Of a stretch of 14,716 bases of DNA, positions 1-6,354 are shown one piece after another. The position numbers were made by a program, and so were the translations under genes. The notes under the pieces were generated by a model. It had not been told where the DNA came from and made no database searches. It saw only the letters and a program-made list of their open reading frames with translations. The stretch is from DTSX01 sp964633465 (GTDB taxonomy: Bacteria; Pseudomonadota; Gammaproteobacteria; Steroidobacterales; UBA11654): NCBI GenBank assembly GCA_964633465.1, contig CAZWGB010000033.1, positions 1-14,716 on the forward strand, read 5' to 3'. Every line of letters starts with the position of its first letter. Position 1 is the stretch's first letter.

Positions 1-452
1 GAGCTTGGTCTGTTCTTAATTCGTGCAATCAATACGTCAACGGGTGCTTGTAAATAAATAACCAAATCTGGATTAGGGGGATCTATTTGCAATGATTTTT
101 TGACCTGTTTGTAAAGATTCAACTCCTCAGTGTTTAGATTCAATTCTGAAAAAATAGAATCTTTCTCAAACAGAAAATCGGCTATGCTTATGTCTGAGAA
201 AAGGTCTTCCTGATTAATGCTCTCCATTTGCTTCGCTCTTTGAAACAAGAAAGATAGTTCTGTGGGTAGGGCGTTTGATTTAGGGTCAAGATAAAAATTC
301 TCTAAAAAAGGATTATTTTCAGGCTCTTCTAATATTAATTTTCCACCAACATGATCTGCTAGTCTTTGAGCTAGGCTTGTTTTACCAACGCCCACTGGAC
401 CTTCGATTGCAACAAATCTTGATTCAAGTTTTAGTGGTACAACCTTTGCCAT
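1..452 (-). CDS. Deoxynucleoside kinase, C-terminus cut by window edge
   Basis: The enzyme phosphorylates deoxynucleosides with ATP or another NTP for nucleotide salvage in the cytoplasm. Translating the minus strand from ATG at 452 gives 150 residues with no stop before the window edge. A P-loop GPVGVGKTS lies at residues 18-26 (G18, G23, K24, T25). An EEP motif follows at 42-44, where the dNK family has its catalytic acid, then the LFQRAKQ helix typical of dCK/dGK/dNK proteins. A PDLVIYLQAP strand lies near the cut end and would lead to the Arg-rich lid, which lies beyond the edge. In gammaproteobacteria this gene usually sits beside folK and panB/panC; the flank is not visible here. AAAGG lies two bases before the ATG. 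Substrate preference (dA/dG against dC/dT) cannot be read from this part. Confidence 0.85.
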   Translation of the reverse strand, partial: MAKVVPLKLESRFVAIEGPVGVGKTSLAQRLADHVGGKLILEEPENNPFLENFYLDPKSNALPTELSFLFQRAKQMESINQEDLFSDISIADFLFEKDSIFSELNLNTEELNLYKQVKKSLQIDPPNPDLVIYLQAPVDVLIARIKNRPS

Positions 453-581
453 AACCTTTATATTAGCAAAATATTTAAAGTTCTAGTTTCATTTATATTT
501 GAATCGTCTATTTTTTTACCAAAAACTGACATCATTCAAAAAGACTACGTACAATTCTCAGTTTGGAGTTGTATTGATGGG

Positions 582-612
582 TTATACAAATAATTGATTA
601 TACTTTTATAAT
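582..612 (+). promoter_or_regulatory. Promoter of tRNA-Glu
   Basis: A perfect -10 hexamer TATAAT lies at 607-612, leaving 8 bases to the first base of the mature tRNA at 621. The -35 is weak; TTATAC (582-587) or TATACA (583-588) fall 18 to 19 bases upstream. A start about 7 bases after the -10 would give a leader of only one or two nucleotides. The rest of the gap from 453 to 581 also has to hold the divergent kinase promoter; I see no clear hexamers or repeats there. Confidence 0.55.
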
Positions 613-620
613 ACCTCAAC

Positions 621-695
621 GCTCCCTTCGTCTAGTGGTTAGGACGCTGCCCTCTCAAGGCGGAAACAGGGGTTCAACTCCCCTAGGGAGCGCCA
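621..695 (+). tRNA. tRNA-Glu, anticodon CUC
   Basis: A complete cloverleaf can be folded. The 7-bp acceptor stem pairs 621-627 (GCTCCCT) with 685-691 (AGGGAGC), followed by discriminator G692 and an encoded CCA at 693-695. The anticodon stem is 647-651 with 659-663 (one U-G pair) and the loop is CTCTCAA, giving anticodon CUC at 654-656. The T arm contains GGTTCAACTCC. The D-arm start (TCGTCTAGTGG) and acceptor are very close to bacterial tRNA-Glu. CUC reads GAG only, so an AT-rich genome will need a separate UUC tRNA. The last 13 bases overlap the 3' end of the convergent oxygenase gene. Confidence 0.95.
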
Positions 696-1501
696 GATAA
701 GGTTGGTTGTTGTTCGCTTCCTAATCTACCAAAAAATGTCATGCGTGCCTCCTCAGACAACTCGATACCAGGCTTAGCATTGTAGGCAAGGACAGCCAAT
801 ATACGAGTCTTCTCCCCTATTACCGGGGTTACACGGTGAATGGATTCCTGACCACGAAACAACACCAAGGTACCTGGTTCCATTCTGAGATTTTGTGGTT
901 CACACTTGCCATCGAGTACTTGTCGAGCGCTTTCAAAGCCGAGGTCACCTTTTGAGGTGTAACGCATGTTACGTAGGTACTGAAAATCACCACCCTTGTC
1001 TGCTTGCTGAAGTAACAGGGTTATCGCAAAGGATGAATTATCAAAATGCCATGCCAATTCCTGTTCTGTACTCGCATAATGAATATTGATCGACGATAGG
1101 CTATCCGCATACTCGTAGAGAGCATCTTCGTCAAGAACAGCGCATAAAAAATTTCGGAATTCTAAAGAATTATAAAGAATTCTGAGTAATGATTCAGTTG
1201 GCACTTGGTCATCAGTAATACAACCTTTAGAGGATTTTAGATTCCGATTTCGTGGATGATTGTCTGTGTAATTAGTATCTTGGGTCGTTAGGTAAACATT
1301 GTGTTCCTGGATGCAATAATACGCAAGATATTGATTAAGCAGAGCCTCTTTACGGATCAACTTTACAGCCTGGGGTCTTAAAAAATTTTTGAGTATTAGA
1401 CAACCTTTGTTCTCCAATGTACCTTTGCAATCAGATCGAAACTCAGTCTCAGCTAATGCAAACTGCTTAAGATTGACAATATCCTTTAAACAAGTTTCCA
1501 T
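683..1501 (-). CDS. Fe(II)/2-oxoglutarate-dependent oxygenase, HalD/BesD-like, probable hydroxylase
   Basis: The 272-residue protein has the double-stranded beta-helix metal site of non-haem iron/2OG oxygenases. H152 and D154 lie in WHFDNSSFAITLLLQ and the distal H222 in GQESIHRVTP. R233 (KTRILAVLAY) is the expected 2-oxoglutarate anchor. The wording around both motifs (HF-x-NSSFAITLLLQ and EPGTLVLFRGQESIHRVTP) resembles the ArpA/HalD/BesD group of amino-acid halogenases and hydroxylases. Halogenases of that group replace the metal Asp by Gly to make room for chloride; here Asp is present, so hydroxylation is more likely. The substrate is unknown; a free amino acid such as lysine is an inference from the group. 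The gene follows ruvB by 21 bases in the same direction. A GGA-type ribosome site lies about 14 bases before the ATG, which is far. The stop codon lies inside the antisense acceptor stem of tRNA-Glu. Confidence 0.72.
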   Translation of the reverse strand: METCLKDIVNLKQFALAETEFRSDCKGTLENKGCLILKNFLRPQAVKLIRKEALLNQYLAYYCIQEHNVYLTTQDTNYTDNHPRNRNLKSSKGCITDDQVPTESLLRILYNSLEFRNFLCAVLDEDALYEYADSLSSINIHYASTEQELAWHFDNSSFAITLLLQQADKGGDFQYLRNMRYTSKGDLGFESARQVLDGKCEPQNLRMEPGTLVLFRGQESIHRVTPVIGEKTRILAVLAYNAKPGIELSEEARMTFFGRLGSEQQPTLSGAP

Positions 1502-1522
1502 GCTAAACGAGATGATCCTTCG

Positions 1523-2563
1523 TTACTTTTTTTCGAACAGAGACAAAGTCTCTTTAACCTCGGGAGGAGCCTCTAGACCAAAGTGCTCATAAGCTTGAAA
1601 TGAAGCTGTTCGCCCTCTAGATGTTCGTAACAAAAACCCTCTTTGAATTAAAAAAGGCTCAATAATATCTTCCAATGTTCCTCGTTCCTCACCAATTGCT
1701 GCAGCAATGGCGTTTATGCCGACAGGTCCACCACCAAATGTTTCAATAATTGCTAATAAAAATTTTCTATCCAAAAGGTCAAATCCATTTTCATCTACTT
1801 TCATCAATTCCATTGCATCGGTCGCTACCTGCTGATCAATTCTTCCCTCTGCCCTAACCTCTGCAAAATCTCTTGTACGACGTAATAATCGGTTGGCTAT
1901 CCTTGGTGTTCCTCTGGCTCTGGTAGCAATTTGTTGTGCTCCCATGTCATCAATATCGATATTAAGAATCCCGGAAGAACGTTTTACAATGGTGCTTAAC
2001 TCATCAAAATTATAAAATTCCAGACGCTGAGAAATTCCAAAGCGGTCTCTAAGTGGTGATGTAAGTGACCCCGCACGTGTCGTTGCTCCAATCAATGTAA
2101 ATGGAGTAAGGTCCAATCTTATTGATCTTGCTGAAGGACCTTCACCTATGACTATATCAAGCTGATAGTCTTCCAATGCAGGATAGAGAACTTCTTCTAC
2201 TACGGGACTTAATCGATGGATTTCATCAACAAAGAGAACATCCCGTTCTTCCAAATTAGTCAATATGGCAGCGAGATCTCCAGGTCTCTCCAGTGCTGGT
2301 CCTGAGGTGTGTTTTAAATTGACATCCAATTCATTGGCTATCACATGTGCCAAAGTCGTTTTTCCCAATCCAGGTGGGCCAAATATTAAAACGTGGTCAA
2401 GTGATTCTTCTCTGTTTTTTGCAGCGCTGATGAAAATATCCATCTGTTCTTTCACTGGTTGTTGGCCTACATATTCAATCAGATCCTTTGGTCTGAGCAT
2501 TCGGTCAATTGACTCTTCTTTGTCACCTATCTCAGTTGAAATTATGCTATCGGTATCTGGCAT
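1523..2563 (-). CDS. ruvB: Holliday junction branch-migration ATPase RuvB
   Basis: RuvB is the hexameric AAA+ motor that drives branch migration of Holliday junctions together with RuvA. The 346-residue product matches the family's usual length. Walker A GPPGLGKT is at residues 62-69, Walker B with DEIH at 113-116, sensor I GATTRAG at 159-165 and the arginine finger R174 in SPLRDRFG. A C-terminal winged-helix domain ends with LIQRGFLLRTSRGR. The gene begins 9 bases after ruvA in the same transcript. The tolQRAB-pal cluster that often follows ruvB in gammaproteobacteria is absent; an oxygenase gene is there instead. Confidence 0.98.
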   Translation of the reverse strand: MPDTDSIISTEIGDKEESIDRMLRPKDLIEYVGQQPVKEQMDIFISAAKNREESLDHVLIFGPPGLGKTTLAHVIANELDVNLKHTSGPALERPGDLAAILTNLEERDVLFVDEIHRLSPVVEEVLYPALEDYQLDIVIGEGPSARSIRLDLTPFTLIGATTRAGSLTSPLRDRFGISQRLEFYNFDELSTIVKRSSGILNIDIDDMGAQQIATRARGTPRIANRLLRRTRDFAEVRAEGRIDQQVATDAMELMKVDENGFDLLDRKFLLAIIETFGGGPVGINAIAAAIGEERGTLEDIIEPFLIQRGFLLRTSRGRTASFQAYEHFGLEAPPEVKETLSLFEKK

Positions 2564-2572
2564 TGCTCTTAA

Positions 2573-3163
2573 TTATTTATTTAAAGACTGTAAAGCTTGT
2601 TTTAAAAGTTGCTCTACAGTTAATCCATTAGAGTCAATTCCATCTAAGATTTTTCTTGCTTCGACACTTTTATAGCCCAGAGATGTCAAAGCATTATGAG
2701 CCTCTTGAATCATCTGTAAATCCTTGGATTCAATAGTGCCTTCTTTGGCTGAACCCCCTATCTGATCTAGCTTATCCTTCATTTCAACCAATAGACGCTC
2801 TGCCGTTTTTTTGCCAATTCCAGGTAGATGAACCAAGGTATCCACATCTTGAATTTGAACACACCTGATAAAACCCTCAACGTTTATTCCAGATAATATC
2901 GTGAGGGCAAGTTTTGCACCAACACCACTTATTCTTATCAGGGCTCGAAATAACATTCGTTCATCCTCAGTTATAAAACCATACAAAGTATGTTGGTCTT
3001 CCCTGACTATTAAATGAGTCAATAATTGAACAGTTTGATTAATTGCTGGAAGCTTAAAGCTGGTAGACAAGGGAATATGAACTTCATAACCGATACCTTT
3101 AACCTCTAGAAGAACCTCAGACGGCTTCTTATTTATTATCAAACCATTGAGAGAGCCAATCAT
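2573..3163 (-). CDS. ruvA: Holliday junction DNA-binding protein RuvA
   Basis: RuvA tetramers bind four-way junctions and load RuvB. The 196-residue protein shows the three usual parts. An N-terminal OB-fold starts MIGSLNG and contains VKGIGYEVHIPLS. Two helix-hairpin-helix motifs follow, RISGVGAKLALTIL (about 77-90) and HLPGIGKKTAERLL (about 112-125). After a Gly/Ser-rich linker comes the RuvB-contacting domain III (about 150-196) with ALTSLGYKSVEARK. Its ATG overlaps the ruvC stop by four bases (3160-3163), which suggests translational coupling. Confidence 0.98.
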   Translation of the reverse strand: MIGSLNGLIINKKPSEVLLEVKGIGYEVHIPLSTSFKLPAINQTVQLLTHLIVREDQHTLYGFITEDERMLFRALIRISGVGAKLALTILSGINVEGFIRCVQIQDVDTLVHLPGIGKKTAERLLVEMKDKLDQIGGSAKEGTIESKDLQMIQEAHNALTSLGYKSVEARKILDGIDSNGLTVEQLLKQALQSLNK

Positions 3164-3657
3164 CGATCTAAAGGTTTCATTGTTTTTTCCATTTCATAAC
3201 TATGAGCATGGCAGATTGCTATTGCAAGTGCATCCGACTCATCAAGTCTAAGCTCCCTATTTTTTATACCAAGGATGATTTTGGCCATATATTGAACCTG
3301 CTCTTTTTCCGCGGAGCCCTTGCCAACAACTGCCTGTTTGACCTCTCTGGCTGCGTATTCATAAACCGTCAACCCACTTTTAAATGTACCGCAGATTGCA
3401 GCTGCCTTTGCTTGACCCAACTTAAGTGCACTATCTGCATTGCGATGCATAAAAACATTTTCAATGGCTACCACATCAGGTTGGTATTCTTGCATCAAGT
3501 TTTCAATTTCCTTAAAGATAATATGAAGTCTTTTATGAAACTCCTTTTCTTTTGTCACAATGACGCCACTTCCTACATAAGTGGACTTGTTCCCTTGGGT
3601 CTCGATGATCCCATAGCCGGTTACTCTGGACCCAGGATCTATGCCAAATATTATCAT
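3160..3657 (-). CDS. ruvC: Crossover junction endonuclease RuvC
   Basis: RuvC is the dimeric resolvase that nicks Holliday junctions symmetrically after RuvAB branch migration. The 165-residue product starts MIIFGIDPGSRVTGYG. It carries the four acidic metal ligands at the expected places: D7, E66 (VAIENVFM), D139 and D142 (LDESDALAIAICH). Length is close to the E. coli protein of 173 residues. It lies 37 bases after yebC and overlaps ruvA by four bases. A 202-codon open frame on the opposite strand here is a shadow. Confidence 0.98.
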   Translation of the reverse strand: MIIFGIDPGSRVTGYGIIETQGNKSTYVGSGVIVTKEKEFHKRLHIIFKEIENLMQEYQPDVVAIENVFMHRNADSALKLGQAKAAAICGTFKSGLTVYEYAAREVKQAVVGKGSAEKEQVQYMAKIILGIKNRELRLDESDALAIAICHAHSYEMEKTMKPLDR

Positions 3658-3694
3658 CTGTATTTATTCTATCTTATTGTTTTTAAATTGTTTT

Positions 3695-4438
3695 TTAACC
3701 AATACTATCCAAAACTTCATCAGGTATTTCTGCATTTGAATGGACCGCCTGAACATCATCCAGATCTTCAAGGACATCTAAAAGTTTTAACATTGATTCA
3801 GCATGTTTAACATCCATAGAAACGCTGACCGATGCCCTCAATGTGATTTCTGCAATGTCAGGATTAATTCCTTCTGCAATTAGAGATTCTTTAACATTCA
3901 TGAAATCTGTAGGGCTAGTAATAATATCAATTGATCCATCGTCATTAGATTCTAGATCTTCTGCACCAGAATCAATTGCGATCTCCATTGTTTCATTTTT
4001 GTTATTGACTTCAGGAATTGTCATCAACCCTACTTTCTCAAAAAGATATGAAACAGATCCATCAGATCCAAGATTGCCACCAAATTTAGATAAAGCATGT
4101 CTAACTTCTGCAACAGTTCGATTACGATTATCAGTCATACATTCAATAAATATGGCTGCGCCACCAGGACCATAACCTTCATAGGTAACTTCTTCAAAAT
4201 TGAATCCTTCACCATCTCCAGACCCCCTTGAGACAGCCCGATCTATATTTTCCTTAGGCATACTCTGGGATTTTGCTTTATCTATTGCTGCCCTTAGTCT
4301 TGGGTTAGCACTTGGGTCGTTACCGAGTTTCGCGGCAACTGTAACTTCTCGAATCAACTTAGAAAAGAGCTTACCTCGTTTTTTGTCTTGTCTGCCTTTT
4401 CTATGTTGAATATTAGCCCATTTACTGTGTCCTGCCAT
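3695..4438 (-). CDS. yebC: YebC/PmpR/TACO1-family protein
   Basis: The family has been described both as transcription regulators (PmpR) and, more recently, as ribosome-associated translation factors; which applies here cannot be read from sequence. The 247-residue product has the near-invariant start MAGHSKWANIQHRKGRQD, the NPRLRAAIDKAK segment and YEGYGPGGAAIFIEC. DNRNRTVAEVRHALSKFGGN follows, then an acidic C-terminal domain. It is the first gene of yebC-ruvC-ruvA-ruvB, a common gammaproteobacterial order. The promoter must lie in the AT-rich gap upstream; no strong Shine-Dalgarno or clear -35/-10 pair is visible. No GTTC or GAAC half-site occurs in 4439-4700, so the LexA operator seen at 11263 has no match here. 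Confidence 0.96.
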   Translation of the reverse strand: MAGHSKWANIQHRKGRQDKKRGKLFSKLIREVTVAAKLGNDPSANPRLRAAIDKAKSQSMPKENIDRAVSRGSGDGEGFNFEEVTYEGYGPGGAAIFIECMTDNRNRTVAEVRHALSKFGGNLGSDGSVSYLFEKVGLMTIPEVNNKNETMEIAIDSGAEDLESNDDGSIDIITSPTDFMNVKESLIAEGINPDIAEITLRASVSVSMDVKHAESMLKLLDVLEDLDDVQAVHSNAEIPDEVLDSIG

Positions 4439-4680
4439 GTTATTCTAAGATGTAATGTTTGTAATTTGTTATATGTTTATCAATTTATCTACATAATAAA
4501 CCATTGCATTAGATGGATCATACCAAAACTATCTGAATGTAATATCTATAGTAATCAATCAATGAATTAGAGCTAATTTCTGGATTAAAATATAAAGGCA
4601 TATATTTAATGTATTGTATTATGTTTTATATATATAGTGTTGTTTTTTAATATATTTTTAATTATAACTTTTATTTATAT

Positions 4681-4744
4681 AAAACGCTTTTTTGGTAGTT
4701 TTTTTGTCGTTTTTTTTATCTTAGTTAAAACACTCTAGCGTTTT
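4681..4744. repeat. Three helically spaced T-tracts flanked by a 7-bp inverted repeat
   Basis: T runs of 6, 7 and 8 bases lie at 4688-4693, 4699-4705 and 4710-4717. Their centres are about 11.5 bases apart, close to one helical turn. AAAACGC (4681-4687) and its inverse GCGTTTT (4738-4744) flank them. Phased T-tracts are a known cause of static DNA bending. The element is roughly 240-300 bases upstream of yebC. A role in promoter architecture or binding by a nucleoid protein is inference. Confidence 0.45.
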
Positions 4745-4956
4745 TAAAAAAAGATCTCAAAACAAAGAAAAGTAAAGGATTGGTAAATATTGATAAGTAA
4801 AATTAGTTGCAACGAATGTAAATTTAAAAAATTGTCATTTAAACAACAAAATTGCTAAATTTCTTTTAACTTTTAAGAGCAATATCCCACTGAAACACTT
4901 GAAAATGACTAAAAAGAACTTAATTTATTACTGTCCCCTACTCCAGAACCCTAATA

Positions 4957-5063
4957 AACTAAGGTTTTTTTCCGTTTTTAAGCATGTCTTTTATGCCCAC
5001 TAACTTCCAAGAAAGCATAAATCACTTCTTATTTTCATCAAAACGTCCTGAAAACCCTTAGTT
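4957..5063. repeat. 12-bp inverted repeat with one bulged base, 107 bp end to end
   Basis: AACTAAGGTTTT (4957-4968) is matched on the other strand by AAAACCCTTAGTT (5051-5063), with a single extra C. The interior is 82 bases and non-coding. It could be the terminus pair of a degraded miniature element, a stem for a structured RNA, or chance in AT-rich DNA. No target-site duplication was recognised. Confidence 0.3.
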
Positions 5064-5088
5064 ACCTAAACTAATTGCTTGCTTGATA

Positions 5089-5119
5089 AGAAAATTTTCT
5101 GCTAATCTCGGCTGAGATT
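5089..5119 (-). terminator. Weak terminator-like hairpin at the end of the serine hydrolase gene
   Basis: A 6-bp stem AATCTC/GAGATT (5104-5109 with 5114-5119, 4-base loop) overlaps the stop codon. On the minus strand it is followed after a few bases by the palindrome AGAAAATTTTCT (5089-5100), which supplies a short T-run. The T-run is not directly next to the stem, so intrinsic termination is doubtful. Confidence 0.25.
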
Positions 5120-6316
5120 TGCAATTGAATCAATTATTTCTCCATAACTTTCATAAAACTCTTCCGAATATCCATCATCGAGTGTAAGTGGAGATGCTAT
5201 ATCCACGGATAAGTCCAATAAATTGTTATCTATGTAAAATTGCAAAAGGTTAACCAAGCGATCAACATCCTTGATTTTATTGTAACGATTGAATAACCCC
5301 CAATCTTGTACTGAGCCCGATGTTGGATAATATTTCGTTATTCTTGTAAAGATAATATCATTCTTTCGATCAACAAAAATATACTGACCCCATTTACCGC
5401 TGGCATTAAAAATACTTCCTTCCTCATCATTCTTTGATACCCACCAATGTAAAGAGTACCCCCTTTCGGTATCAGTCCACCACTGTGGGGTTACATCCCA
5501 TACTTGGGTGAAAGTTTCATCAACAAAATCTTTTGAAATAATTTCTTCACCATCCCAGTTGCCATTTCGAGAGAAAAGGAGTCCAAATTTTGAGAAATCT
5601 CTTGCCGACATATCTATGCAACAGTAGGTCAGAACATTACCTGCACCATCTTTCCATAAGGTCGATTCGTTAATACCAATTCTGCTAAAAATCCTCTCCA
5701 CCAAAAGTTCATCAGCCCTCTTGCCTGTTACCTTTTGTAGAATATCTCCGAGCAACATTGAGTTGATATTGTTGTACTCAAAGAGAGTTCCAGGTTCTTT
5801 TTCCATCCCAATTTGTTGGGCGTAATCAAGCTGGTCATATAGAAAAAACATATTCTCATGCTGATTCTCAGGGTATTCAAGACCACTGGACATGATTAGC
5901 AGATCCCTTATAGTGACTTCAGACCTCCCATTATTAAAGTAATCAAGATAGAGTCCTACTTTGTCATCAAGACTGTTAATCTCACCACGATTAATTGAAA
6001 TACCTACAAGAGCAGCATAAAAACTTTTAGCCATAGACCATGATGTGCCAAAGGAAGAGGCATCAAATTCTTCTGCGTATCTTTCGCCAATTAGATATCC
6101 GTCCTTAATGAGCACCACCGCTTGAGTGGCAGAATCCGCGAAAGAGAGATCAAAAAGTGCTTTCACTTTTTTCTCAGAAACATTGACTTCACTTGGATTT
6201 TTTTGTGTCCAGTCACCATCTGGAAATTCCAAAGATTCCGCAAACGAATTTTGAACAATAAAAAACAACAAATAGACAACCAAAAAGTGGGCTTGATTTT
6301 TAAGTGGGAACGTCAT
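5102..6316 (-). CDS. Exported class C beta-lactamase-like serine hydrolase
   Basis: The 404-residue protein belongs to the serine beta-lactamase/transpeptidase-like superfamily, which includes AmpC, D-alanyl-D-alanine hydrolases, esterases and 6-aminohexanoate-dimer hydrolase. A signal peptide is visible: a hydrophobic run FLVVYLLFFIVQ at 11-22, then NSFA, with likely cleavage after A26, so the protein is periplasmic. The catalytic SxxK is S94-M-A-K97 (TSWSMAKSFY). The YxN motif is Y181-N-N183 (FEYNNINSMLLGD). The third motif, KTG in true lactamases, is probably GKWGQ at 307-311, so the K-T pair is missing. That form points to an esterase or amide hydrolase rather than a beta-lactam resistance enzyme. 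The gene starts 38 bases after murF in the same direction, so the two may share a transcript. The substrate is unknown. Confidence 0.8.
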   Translation of the reverse strand: MTFPLKNQAHFLVVYLLFFIVQNSFAESLEFPDGDWTQKNPSEVNVSEKKVKALFDLSFADSATQAVVLIKDGYLIGERYAEEFDASSFGTSWSMAKSFYAALVGISINRGEINSLDDKVGLYLDYFNNGRSEVTIRDLLIMSSGLEYPENQHENMFFLYDQLDYAQQIGMEKEPGTLFEYNNINSMLLGDILQKVTGKRADELLVERIFSRIGINESTLWKDGAGNVLTYCCIDMSARDFSKFGLLFSRNGNWDGEEIISKDFVDETFTQVWDVTPQWWTDTERGYSLHWWVSKNDEEGSIFNASGKWGQYIFVDRKNDIIFTRITKYYPTSGSVQDWGLFNRYNKIKDVDRLVNLLQFYIDNNLLDLSVDIASPLTLDDGYSEEFYESYGEIIDSIANLSRD

Positions 6317-6354
6317 GCTTTCCTCGCGATTTAAATAAGAGATTTCTGCGTACC

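Larger units (their letters stand above)
4439..5101. other. AT-rich intergenic region of about 660 bases without a gene
   Basis: This stretch lies between the 5' end of yebC and the 3' end of the serine hydrolase gene, both minus strand. It must hold the yebC promoter and the hydrolase transcript end. It is richer in A and T than its surroundings, with TA-rich runs near 4590-4680, three T-tracts at 4688-4717, and a long bulged inverted repeat at 4957-5063. The longest plausible frame is 32 codons (4905-5003, plus) with no ribosome site, and I do not call it. I see no tRNA, riboswitch or transposase remnant. Confidence 0.8.

Noticed and set aside
2265..2675. 136-codon plus-strand frame opposite ruvB and ruvA
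   Set aside because: Shadow of ruvB/ruvA with no recognisable domain and no ribosome site.
3202..3810. 202-codon open frame on the plus strand
   Set aside because: It lies opposite ruvC and the end of yebC, is rich in Cys/His/Leu without motifs, and both antisense genes are certain.
4905..5003. 32-codon plus-strand frame in the AT-rich gap
   Set aside because: No ribosome site, no membrane or motif character, and it runs into the inverted-repeat segment; chance is the simpler reading.
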